This document shows positions 1-7,528 of a stretch of 64,000 nucleotides of DNA, in pieces. Position numbers and translations under genes: made by a program. The DNA comes from Streptomyces caeruleatus (GTDB taxonomy: Bacteria; Actinomycetota; Actinomycetes; Streptomycetales; Streptomycetaceae). Location: the NCBI RefSeq assembly GCF_001514235.1, contig NZ_KQ948926.1, positions 4,537 through 68,536 of the forward strand, in the 5' to 3' direction. Numbering within the stretch: position 1 is the stretch's first letter; each line of letters begins with the position of its first letter. A model generated the notes under the pieces. That model searched no databases. It worked only from the letters and a program-made list of their open reading frames with translations, and was not told where the DNA came from.

Positions 1-82
1 CGTGCTCGGGGGCGGACTGGTGTCCTCCGGATCGGGGCCGCGGCTGCGGGTGAGCCCCGGTTGCCTGCTCGGTCATCGGCAT
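1..82 (-). CDS. ilvB: Acetolactate synthase large subunit, N-terminus only (partial)
   Basis: Only the first 27 codons lie in the window; the gene runs off the left edge. The translation begins MPMTEQATGAHPQPRPRSGG, which I recognise as the disordered N-terminal extension of Streptomyces IlvB, the ThDP-dependent enzyme that makes acetolactate or acetohydroxybutyrate for Val, Leu and Ile. No catalytic residues are visible here. ATG at 82 is chosen because a GAGAAGAG ribosome-binding sequence lies just upstream; an in-frame ATG at 76 is the alternative. The identification rests mainly on the attenuator upstream (leader peptide at 245-286, terminator at 156-190), the classic arrangement for actinobacterial ilvB. 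Downstream, ilvN and ilvC would be expected outside the window. Confidence 0.8.
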   Translation of the reverse strand, partial: MPMTEQATGAHPQPRPRSGGHQSAPEH

Positions 83-155
83 TCTCTTCTCGATGCTGAG
101 GGTTTTTGCGAGGTTTGAGCGGAGTTGCGGTGCTGCACGACTGGCGCCTGTGCAA

Positions 156-190
156 CAAAAAACCCCTCGTGCCAAAAGGCAAGCGAGGGG
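156..190 (-). terminator. ilvB attenuator terminator
   Basis: On the minus strand the sequence CCCCTCG-CTT-GCC-TTTT-GGC-A-CGAGGGG is followed directly by TTTTTTGTT. This gives an outer 7-bp GC-rich stem plus an inner GCC/GGC stem and a U-tract, a textbook intrinsic terminator. It lies between the leader peptide stop (245) and the ilvB start (82), so it should end transcription when the leader is translated without stalling. Confidence 0.9.
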
Positions 191-244
191 AGCGCGCCGG
201 GTGGGTTCGCTGGGAGTTCCGGGTCTGTCCGGACGTCACCAGCT

Positions 245-286
245 TCAGCCGACGCGCTTTCCAAGTACGAGAATTCGGGTGCGCAT
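245..286 (-). CDS. ilvB leader peptide (branched-chain amino acid attenuator)
   Basis: A 13-codon minus-strand reading frame encodes MRTRILVLGKRVG and stops with TGA. The run Ile-Leu-Val-Leu holds exactly the three amino acids whose synthesis starts with acetolactate synthase. A purine-rich site (GGGGAGAGGG) lies about 8 nt upstream of the ATG. Leader peptides of this kind ahead of ilvB are known in Streptomyces and other actinobacteria. The inferred mechanism is ribosome stalling at the ILVL codons under charged-tRNA shortage, preventing the terminator at 156-190 from forming. Confidence 0.92.
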   Translation of the reverse strand: MRTRILVLGKRVG

Positions 287-317
287 GACACTGACCCTCT
301 CCCCGGCGCACACCCCA

Positions 318-348
318 TGTCAAGTACGTGGGACGGGAGTCTCATTAT
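318..348 (-). promoter_or_regulatory. Possible ilvB promoter elements
   Basis: On the minus strand upstream of the leader peptide there is CATAAT (348-343), resembling a -10 hexamer, and further on a TTGACA (323-318) without a good -10 at standard spacing. Either could belong to the ilvB promoter; the CATAAT option gives a leader of roughly 50 nt before the leader peptide. No experimental support is visible from sequence. Confidence 0.3.
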
Positions 349-430
349 GTGAACGCAGGACACTTCCGCCTCCCAGAACGGCGGGCATACCACTGGTGTA
401 CACCCCGGCGCCGCCCCTTGCCACGGACGT

Positions 431-3400
431 TCATCTCCGGGGCGCCACTGTCGGTGTCGAGGCCGCGAACGCGGGCTCGACCGGCCCGTGCGGCACCGGA
501 TAGCGGCCCGCACCGATCGCCCGGCGCAGCCGGTACTCGTCCAGCGGCCCGGAGAACGCCATCCCCTGCCCGTGAGTGCACCCCAGCGCCCGCAGTGCGA
601 CGACCTGCTCGGGCAGGTCCACGCCGTCGGCCACGGACTGGAGCCCGAGGTCGCCGGCGATCCGCAGCAGCCCTCCGGTGATCTTGTGCAGCCGCGCGGA
701 CTCGACGACCCCCTCGACCAGACCGCGGTCGAGTCTGAGTACGTCGACGGGGAGCCGGCGCAGCGCCGTGAGCGCCGCGTATCCGCTGCCGAAGCCGTCC
801 AGGGCGATCCGGACGCCGAGTCGGCGCAGACCGCTCAGACGGCGCTCCAGCTCATCCAGCGCGACACGGGGGTCGAGGTCGGCCAGCTCGATGATCAGCG
901 ACCCGGGCGGCAGCCCGTGCCGGGTCAGCAGCGCCTCGATCGAGCCGAGCGGCATCGACCGGTCCAGCAGCCTGCGCGCGCTCATCCGTACGGCCACGGG
1001 TACGGCGAGCCCGGTCGCGGTGCGCTCGGCGGCCTGCTCGACGGCCTCCTCCAGGATCCAGCGGCCCAGCTCGGCGGTCTTGTCGCTGTCCTCGGCCACC
1101 CGCAGGAACTCGGCGGGCGTGAACAGCACCCCTTGCGAGGACCGCCAGCGCGCCTGGGTGGCGACCGACGTGATCCGGCCGTTCTCCAGGCACACCACCG
1201 GCTGGTGCAGCAGCGCGAACTCGCCGTCGTGCAGCGCGGCACGCAGGCGCGTGGCCAGCTCCGCCTTGCGTACGACGTCCTGCTGCATCTGCGGCTTGTA
1301 CAGCTCGACGCGGCCCTTGCCGCCCGCCTTGGCGCGGTACATCGCCAGGTCGGCGTTGCGCAGCAGCTCCCCCGCGCCGAGGCCCGGCTCGGCGAAGGCG
1401 ACGCCGATGGAGGCGTTGACACGGACATCGTTGCCGTCGATGAGGTACGGCTGGGACAGCGTCAGCCTGAGGCGGTCGGCGAGCTCCAGGATGTGTCGTT
1501 CTCGCGCGGTGCGGTCACGGGTGCCGTCACCGGCGATCAGGGCCGCGAACTCGTCGCCGCCGAGCCGGGACGCGGTGTCCCCGCCCCGCACGGCGTCCTG
1601 GAGTCTGCGGGCGGCCTGGACGAGCAGTTCGTCCCCGGCCTGGTGCCCGATGGTGTCGTTGACGCCCTTGAAGCCGTCGAGGTCGATGAAGAGGACGGCC
1701 GTGTTGCGCAGGGCGGGGCCCCGGTCGGAGGCACGGCGGCCGGACAGGGCCTGCTGGACGCGCTTGGTGAACAGTGCGCGGTTGGGCAGGTCGGTGAGCG
1801 GGTCGTGCTCGGCGTTGTGCTGGAGCTGCGCCTGGAGGCGCACTCTTTCGGTCACGTCCCGGCTGTTGAAGATGAGGCCGCCGTGGTGCCGGTTGACGGT
1901 CGATTCGACGTTGAGCCAGCCGTCGTCGCCGGAGCGGAAGCGGCATTCGATGCGCGTAGTGGGTTCCTCAAGTGGACTGGCGGCGAGGAAGCGGCGCACC
2001 TCGTGCACCACGCAGCCCAGGTCCTCCGGGTGGATGAGGTTGGCCAGTTCCGTACCCACCAGGTCCTCGGCGGCGCGGCCGTAGACCCCGGCGGCGGCCG
2101 GGGAGACGTACCGGAGGAGGCCGTTGGGTGCGGCGATCATGATGACGTCGCTGGAGCCCTGCACCAGGGAGCGGAAGTGGTTCTCCTTCTGCGCCAGTTC
2201 CTGGGTGAGGGTGATGTTGTCGAGCAGCATGATGCCCTGGCGCATCACGAGGGCGAGCACGACCGTGCCGCCGGTGATGAGCACGACGCGGTCGACGCTG
2301 CGGCCGTTGAGGACGTTGTAGAGGATGCCCAGGGTGCAGACGGCGGCGGCGAGGTACGGCGTGAGCGCGGCCAGGGAGCCGGCGATCGGCCGGGTGACCG
2401 GATACCGGGTGTGGTCACCTCCCTGGGCGGGCGGCGTGTGGTGGTGGCTCGCGCCGCGCTGTCCGGGCACGTGCTCGTGCACCACGCGCGTGTGCCCGGT
2501 CCCGTCGTGCCGTTCGCCGTCCGCGTTTCTCGGCGCGGCCCACGGGGCGTACGCCAGGAGCAGCGAGCCGGCGAACCAGCCCGCGTCGAGGAGCTGACCG
2601 GAGCGGTAGCTGTTGTGCAGCAGCGGCGAGGTGAACAGGGCGTCACACATCACGGTCAGGGCGAGTGCGCCGATCGCGGTGTTGACCGCGGTGCGGTTCG
2701 CCGAGGAGCGGCGGAAGTGCAGTGCGAGCACCATGCTGACCAGGGCGATGTCGAGCAGCGGATAGGCGAGCGAGAGCGCGGTGTGCGCCACGCTCTCGCC
2801 GCCGCTTGAGTCGATCTTGGCCGCCTGGGCGAGGGCCAGGCTCCAGGCCAGCGTCAGCAGCGAGCCGCCGATCAGCCAGGCGTCCAGGCCGAGGCAGACC
2901 CAGCCGGCCTTCGTCACCGGACGCTTGGCGAGCACCAGGAGTCCCACGATGGCGGGCGGCGCGAAGCAGAGGAAGAACCCGTCGGCGTAGGAGGGGCTGG
3001 GCACGGGCTGCAGGAGGACGACCTCGTACCACCCCCAGACCAGGTTTCCGAGGGCCGCCATCGCGGAGGAGAGGGCGAACAGCAGCCAGGCGGGCCGAAA
3101 GCGGATACGGCGGCTACGGGCGTAGCGGAAGCAGGACACCGCGGCGGCGCCGGCCGCGGCTGCCAGCCCGAAGTCGCCCATGATCAGCGCTACTTGGTTC
3201 GAACCCCAGCCGAGCGCGGAACCGACGGCGTATCCCGCGCACACCAGGGCCAGAACGAGTTGCGGGACGAGTCCCGTGCCGCCCCCGAACGAGGGGCGGG
3301 GCAGTGTCGCCGCCGACGAGGGCTGTGCCCGCAGCCCCGCGTCGAGCGTGCTCGTGGGGGGCGGTGGCGAGCTCACCGGGTCCTCCCGGTCCGCGCCGTT

Positions 3401-3601
3401 CGGGGGTCCCGAGGGTCCCGGTGCGCCGGATGCGCATGCCGCCCGCGGCCGCCGTGTCCCTGGTGGTGGTGAGTGTGACGGCAGCTGTGAGTGCCGTGGC
3501 GACCGCGCCTGCGCGCGGCCGTCCGCCAGGGTCGCCGTCGACGGCCCCGCCGCGTCGGATCGCTCGTCCATAGGCCGTGCATCGCCCGTCGCCCCCCTCA
3601 C
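431..3601 (-). CDS. Membrane-bound PAS-GGDEF protein with degenerate EAL domain
   Basis: A c-di-GMP signalling protein of about 1056 residues. A low-complexity N-terminus is followed by about ten membrane helices (residues ~110-460), a PAS domain (~475-590), GGDEF (motif SRLGGDEF near residue 680) and an EAL-like domain (~790-1035). The GGDEF motif is intact and preceded by RGGD, a match to the RxxD inhibitory site, so it is a plausible diguanylate cyclase. The EAL signature is lost: the expected EALxRW reads TQARW, and the DDFGTGYSSL loop reads DGFGSGYAAL, so phosphodiesterase activity is doubtful. Position beside ilvB matches the S. coelicolor SCO5511 locus (I believe called CdgE). The start is uncertain: GTG at 3601, or ATG at 3571 (MDERSDAAG). 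Confidence 0.88.
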   Translation of the reverse strand: MRGATGDARPMDERSDAAGPSTATLADGRAQARSPRHSQLPSHSPPPGTRRPRAACASGAPGPSGPPNGADREDPVSSPPPPTSTLDAGLRAQPSSAATLPRPSFGGGTGLVPQLVLALVCAGYAVGSALGWGSNQVALIMGDFGLAAAAGAAAVSCFRYARSRRIRFRPAWLLFALSSAMAALGNLVWGWYEVVLLQPVPSPSYADGFFLCFAPPAIVGLLVLAKRPVTKAGWVCLGLDAWLIGGSLLTLAWSLALAQAAKIDSSGGESVAHTALSLAYPLLDIALVSMVLALHFRRSSANRTAVNTAIGALALTVMCDALFTSPLLHNSYRSGQLLDAGWFAGSLLLAYAPWAAPRNADGERHDGTGHTRVVHEHVPGQRGASHHHTPPAQGGDHTRYPVTRPIAGSLAALTPYLAAAVCTLGILYNVLNGRSVDRVVLITGGTVVLALVMRQGIMLLDNITLTQELAQKENHFRSLVQGSSDVIMIAAPNGLLRYVSPAAAGVYGRAAEDLVGTELANLIHPEDLGCVVHEVRRFLAASPLEEPTTRIECRFRSGDDGWLNVESTVNRHHGGLIFNSRDVTERVRLQAQLQHNAEHDPLTDLPNRALFTKRVQQALSGRRASDRGPALRNTAVLFIDLDGFKGVNDTIGHQAGDELLVQAARRLQDAVRGGDTASRLGGDEFAALIAGDGTRDRTARERHILELADRLRLTLSQPYLIDGNDVRVNASIGVAFAEPGLGAGELLRNADLAMYRAKAGGKGRVELYKPQMQQDVVRKAELATRLRAALHDGEFALLHQPVVCLENGRITSVATQARWRSSQGVLFTPAEFLRVAEDSDKTAELGRWILEEAVEQAAERTATGLAVPVAVRMSARRLLDRSMPLGSIEALLTRHGLPPGSLIIELADLDPRVALDELERRLSGLRRLGVRIALDGFGSGYAALTALRRLPVDVLRLDRGLVEGVVESARLHKITGGLLRIAGDLGLQSVADGVDLPEQVVALRALGCTHGQGMAFSGPLDEYRLRRAIGAGRYPVPHGPVEPAFAASTPTVAPRR

Positions 3602-3829
3602 AAATCTGAAATGTCCATCCCAAGGCGCCGATCAGTGCGCGGCGCAGCCCCTGTCGGGACGATACACCAGTCTCGTCACTCAGGGACATAGCACCTCTAC
3701 GCTCCGTGACGACCAGCGCATATGTGAGTACGGACCGCTTCCGAGGGATTGCGGACGGTACTCGAACCGGATGTCCGGCTTGTTGCGCGCGGCGCACGCG
3801 ACACGCGCTCGATGGTCAGCGGATGAGCC

Positions 3830-4780
3830 TCACGCGTGTGTCGCGCCCGTCGTAAGGATCACGTTGCGCAGGGGCTCGCGGTTCACGAACCGCGTCAACT
3901 GGTCCACCAGGAGCCGCTTGGCGCGGGGCAGGAACGCGGAGGTCGGGCCGCCCACATGCGGGCTGATCAGCACGCCCGGCGCCCGCCACAGGGGGTGGTC
4001 GCGGGGCAGTGGTTCCGGGTCGGTGACGTCCAGGGCGGCGGTGAGGCGCCCGGTCTCCAGCTCGGCCAGCAGCGCCTTGCTGTCCACGACGGGGCCGCGG
4101 GCGACGTTGACCAGCAGCGCGCCGTCCTTCATGCGGGCGAGAAAGTCGGCGTCGACCAGGTGGCGGGTGGTCTCCGTCAGAGGCGTGGAGAGGATGACGA
4201 CGTCCGCTTCCGGCAACAGGGCGGACAGTTCGGTGAGCGGATGCACTTCGCCGCGCGCCGTGGTGCGCTCAGAGCGCGCGACGCGCGCCACCCGCGCGAG
4301 TTCAAAGGGTGCGAGCCGGTCCTCGATGGCGGCGCCGATCGAGCCGTATCCCACGATGAGGACGTTCTTGTCCGCCAGCGCCGGCCGGAATCCGCCGAGC
4401 CACTCCCCCCTGTCCTGGGCCCGGACGAAGTCGGGGATGCCGCGCAGCGAGGCGAGGATCAGCGTGAGTGTGAGCTCGGCGGTGCTCGCCTCGTGCACCC
4501 CGCGCGCGTTGCACAGTCGCACGCCGGGTCGCAGGTGCTTCAGGCCCGGTTCGACGTGGTCGATGCCGGCGGAGAGCGTCTGCACGACTTCCACGGAGCT
4601 CAACTCCGGCAGGGGACGCTGCCCGAGTTCGGGGGCCTTCATGTACGGGACGACGTAGAAGGCGCACTCGGCCGGGTCGGCGGGAAAGTCCTCGGCGCCG
4701 TTCCAGTAGCGGTAGGCGGGGCCCATGGGAAGGCCCTCGATCTCGTCCGGCGGGATGGGGAGCCACACGTCAGCAGTCAT
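3830..4780 (-). CDS. D-isomer-specific 2-hydroxyacid dehydrogenase
   Basis: A 316-residue NAD(P)-dependent dehydrogenase that should interconvert a 2-keto acid and a D-2-hydroxy acid. The Rossmann loop GYGSIG sits near residue 150. The catalytic Arg is in NVARGPVVD, and the catalytic His is in ISPHVGG near the C-terminus. Start chosen at ATG 4780 (MTADVWLPIPPDEIEG); an upstream frame to 4858 is Arg/Ser/Pro-rich and overlaps the divergent gene's leader. It is transcribed divergently from the aldo-keto reductase at 4935. The substrate cannot be read from sequence. Confidence 0.88.
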   Translation of the reverse strand: MTADVWLPIPPDEIEGLPMGPAYRYWNGAEDFPADPAECAFYVVPYMKAPELGQRPLPELSSVEVVQTLSAGIDHVEPGLKHLRPGVRLCNARGVHEASTAELTLTLILASLRGIPDFVRAQDRGEWLGGFRPALADKNVLIVGYGSIGAAIEDRLAPFELARVARVARSERTTARGEVHPLTELSALLPEADVVILSTPLTETTRHLVDADFLARMKDGALLVNVARGPVVDSKALLAELETGRLTAALDVTDPEPLPRDHPLWRAPGVLISPHVGGPTSAFLPRAKRLLVDQLTRFVNREPLRNVILTTGATHA

Positions 4781-4934
4781 GCCTTGGAGGCTAGGGCCTT
4801 CCCGTCGGGACAGGCCGGTCGGGCCGGAGGAACGGGACGGCGCCCGCTCATGATCCATGCGCCGGGCCCTTGGTCGGCCGAACAGGTGTGCAGAGGTTAG
4901 GTTGGGGTGCCGGAAGAGGGAGGGTTACGGCCAG

Positions 4935-5933
4935 GTGGAGCGCAGGACGATCGGCGCGGCGGCACTCGCGGTGGGAGCCGTCGGGCTCGGGTGCATGCCG
5001 ATGAGCTGGGCGTACAGCTCGTCGCGGCAGCGGGGCGAGGAGTCGGTCAGGGCGGTGCACCGGGCGCTCGATCTGGGCTCGACGCTGCTGGACACGGCCG
5101 ACATGTACGGCCCGTTCACCAACGAGCTGCTGGTGGGGCGGGTGTTGAAGGAGCGCCGGCAGGACGCGTTCCTCTCGACCAAGGTCGGCCTGCTGGTGGG
5201 CGAACAGCACATCGTGGCCAACGGCCGCCCCGGCTATGTGAAGCGGGCCTGCGACGCCTCCCTGCGCCGCCTCCAGACGGACGTGATCGACCTCTACCAA
5301 CTGCACCGCGCGGACCCCGAGGTCCCCGTCGAGGAGACGTGGGGCGCGATGGCGGAGCTCGTCCAGGCCGGAAAGGTACGGGCGTTGGGGTTGTGCGCCG
5401 TCGGCGCGCGAGGTGGCCGCCGCTCCGGGACCCGCCTGCACGACGCGACGATCCGCCAACTGCAGCGCGTGCAGCAGGTCTTCCCGGTGAGCGCCGTGCA
5501 GGCCGAGCTGTCAGTGTGGTCGCCCGACGCGCTGGAGGGCCTGCTGCCGTGGTGCGAGGCACGCGGCGTGGGCTTCCTCGCGGCGATGCCCCTGGGCAAC
5601 GGCTTCCTGTCCGGCACCCTCACCCCCGGCCAGGGCTTCGAACCGGACGACGTCCGCGCCCGGCACCCCCGCTTCACCGCGGAGATGATGGCGGCCAACC
5701 AGCCCATAGTCGCCGGCCTGCGCCGCATCGCCGCCCGCCACGGCACCGGGGCCACACCGGCCCAGATCGCGCTGGCCTGGGTGCTGTCCCAGGGTCGACA
5801 CGTGATCGCCCTCCCCGGCACGAAGCAGGAACGCTGGGCCACCGAGAACGCGGCAGCCGCAAGCCTGCGGCTGACGGCAGAGGACCTGGCAGAGGTGGCG
5901 GAGCTGCCGAGGGCACTGGGGTCCTGGGACTGA
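4935..5933 (+). CDS. Aldo/keto reductase
   Basis: A 332-residue NADPH-dependent oxidoreductase with the aldo-keto reductase barrel. The catalytic tetrad is visible: Asp in DTADMYG, Tyr in the same motif, Lys in STKVGL and His in YQLHRAD. GTG 4935 is chosen because a GGGAGGG ribosome-binding site lies about 10 nt upstream and the protein then starts VERRTIG, the usual beginning of the family. The closest relatives are YajO/PerR-like AKRs; the substrate is unknown. It shares a promoter region with the divergent hydroxyacid dehydrogenase. Confidence 0.88.
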   Translation: MERRTIGAAALAVGAVGLGCMPMSWAYSSSRQRGEESVRAVHRALDLGSTLLDTADMYGPFTNELLVGRVLKERRQDAFLSTKVGLLVGEQHIVANGRPGYVKRACDASLRRLQTDVIDLYQLHRADPEVPVEETWGAMAELVQAGKVRALGLCAVGARGGRRSGTRLHDATIRQLQRVQQVFPVSAVQAELSVWSPDALEGLLPWCEARGVGFLAAMPLGNGFLSGTLTPGQGFEPDDVRARHPRFTAEMMAANQPIVAGLRRIAARHGTGATPAQIALAWVLSQGRHVIALPGTKQERWATENAAAASLRLTAEDLAEVAELPRALGSWD

Positions 5934-6089
5934 CGTTGGCGGTCAGCCCCCCCCTGGCTGGACACCGCCGGGTCCGGGCCCAGCGGCGGTCGCCGGGCAG
6001 GGGGTGATTCGAGATTCATGGATCGGGAACCTGTGAGGCTCGAGCGGTGTAAGAAAAGTAGAACCTGCCGCGTCGAAGGGACCGTGATC

Positions 6090-7250
6090 GTGCAACGTCG
6101 AGTGGTGACGGCCGTAATGGCCGCGGCCGTAATGGTGCTGACGGCCGGATGTTCCTCCGACGACGGGGAATCGCCGGGTGGCGGCGGGGCGGCGGCGTCG
6201 AGCAGTGACAAGGGAGCGTCGCCCACTGGGCGGGCCGCCGAGGAGACGCCGCCGGCACAGGGGTCCGTGAAGGTGGTGCGTACGGTCGCGGAGGGACTGG
6301 ACACCCCCTGGGGCCTGGCCCCGCTGCCCGGCGGTGATCTGCTCGTGTCCTCCCGCGACGACGCCACGATCACGCGGGTCGACGGGGAGACGGGCAAGAA
6401 GACCGAGCTGGGCGAGGTGCCGGGGGTGTCCCCGGCGGGCGAGGGCGGCCTCATGGGCCTGGCCCTGTCGCCGGACTACGCCTCGGACCACATGGTCTAC
6501 GCGTACTTCACCTCGGCCTCGGACAACCGCATCGTCCGCATGCTGTACGACGAGCAGAAGCCGAGCGGCGAGCAACTGGGCGCACCCGACACCGTCTTCA
6601 AGGGCATCCCCAAGGGCTTCATCCACAACGGCGGCCGCATAGCGTTCGGCCCGGACAAGATGCTGTACGCGGGCACGGGCGAGAGCGGTGATTCGGGCCT
6701 GTCCCAGGACAAGGACTCCCTGGGCGGCAAGATCCTCCGCCTGACACCGGAGGGCGAACCGGCCCCGGGCAACCCCTTCACGGACTCTCCCGTGTACTCG
6801 TACGGCCATCGCAATGTGCAGGGCCTGGCCTGGGACCCCGAACAGCGCCTGTTCGCCGCGGAGTTCGGCCAGGACACCTGGGACGAGCTGAACGCGATCA
6901 AGCCGGGCGACAACTACGGCTGGCCCGAGGTGGAGGGCAAGTCCGACGACGCCAAGTACCACAACCCGCTGGCCCAGTGGGGCACGGACGACGCCTCCCC
7001 CAGTGGCATCGCCTATGCCGAGGGGTCCGTCTGGATGGCGGGGCTGAAGGGCCAGCGCCTGTGGCGGGTCCCGCTGAAGGGCACAGCGGCGTCGGCGGAC
7101 CCGCAGGCCTTCCTGGAGGGTGAGTACGGCCGGCTGCGGACGGTCGTCCCGGCCGGCGGCGACAAGCTGTGGGTGACGACGAGCAACACGGACGGGCGGG
7201 GCGACCCGAAGGACGGGGACGACCGGATTCTGGAGGTTCAGGTGAGCTGA
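6090..7250 (+). CDS. PQQ-dependent sugar dehydrogenase-like lipoprotein
   Basis: A 386-residue exported lipoprotein of the glucose/sorbosone dehydrogenase (GSDH) six-bladed propeller family. GTG 6090 follows an AAGGGA site by about 9 nt. The signal peptide VQRRVVTAVMAAAVMVLTAGC ends in the lipobox LTAGC, giving Cys21 as the lipidated residue. A Ser/Gly-rich linker leads into the propeller (TPWGLAPLPGGDLLVSSRD), and the GFIHNGGRIAFGPD stretch carries the conserved active-site His region. It should act on the outer membrane face with a PQQ-like cofactor. PQQ synthesis is not encoded nearby, so activity on sugars is family inference. Confidence 0.85.
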   Translation: MQRRVVTAVMAAAVMVLTAGCSSDDGESPGGGGAAASSSDKGASPTGRAAEETPPAQGSVKVVRTVAEGLDTPWGLAPLPGGDLLVSSRDDATITRVDGETGKKTELGEVPGVSPAGEGGLMGLALSPDYASDHMVYAYFTSASDNRIVRMLYDEQKPSGEQLGAPDTVFKGIPKGFIHNGGRIAFGPDKMLYAGTGESGDSGLSQDKDSLGGKILRLTPEGEPAPGNPFTDSPVYSYGHRNVQGLAWDPEQRLFAAEFGQDTWDELNAIKPGDNYGWPEVEGKSDDAKYHNPLAQWGTDDASPSGIAYAEGSVWMAGLKGQRLWRVPLKGTAASADPQAFLEGEYGRLRTVVPAGGDKLWVTTSNTDGRGDPKDGDDRILEVQVS

Positions 7251-7256
7251 GCGGCC

Positions 7257-7484
7257 TCACTGCGGCCCGTCGATCTTCCTCTCCCCCTCGCCGTCGCCCT
7301 CGGCGGTGTCCTCACCGGCCGACGGCTCCGGCATCCGTACGACGACCTTCCCGGACGCGAGGTCTATCGGCCCGCGCCCGGGGTCGTTGTCCCCGACGTC
7401 CTCGCGGGTCAGTTCCAGGCGTTTCTGTTCGTCGCGGGTGTGCTTGCGGCCGGGCGCGAAGAGTTCCTCGAACGCGTTGAACAC
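7257..7484 (-). CDS. Small conserved actinobacterial protein (DUF6191-like)
   Basis: A 75-residue acidic protein beginning VFNAFEELFAPGRKHTRDEQKRLELTREDVGD. GTG 7484 has a strong GGGAGG site 5 nt upstream. The N-terminal half has the pattern of a small conserved Streptomyces family; the C-terminus is Asp/Glu/Gly-rich. No catalytic motif or membrane segment is visible and the function is unknown. It converges with the sugar dehydrogenase gene, whose stop is 6 bp away. Confidence 0.75.
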   Translation of the reverse strand: MFNAFEELFAPGRKHTRDEQKRLELTREDVGDNDPGRGPIDLASGKVVVRMPEPSAGEDTAEGDGEGERKIDGPQ

Positions 7485-7528
7485 GGAACCTCCCAGGACC
7501 AATGTCCCTTACAGCGTAAACCTGGGGC

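Noticed and set aside
488..2809. Long open frame on the plus strand opposite the GGDEF protein
   Set aside because: It is the mirror of a high-GC gene: composition is Gly/Ala/Arg/Asp-rich, without domains, and the minus frame has clear GGDEF and PAS motifs.
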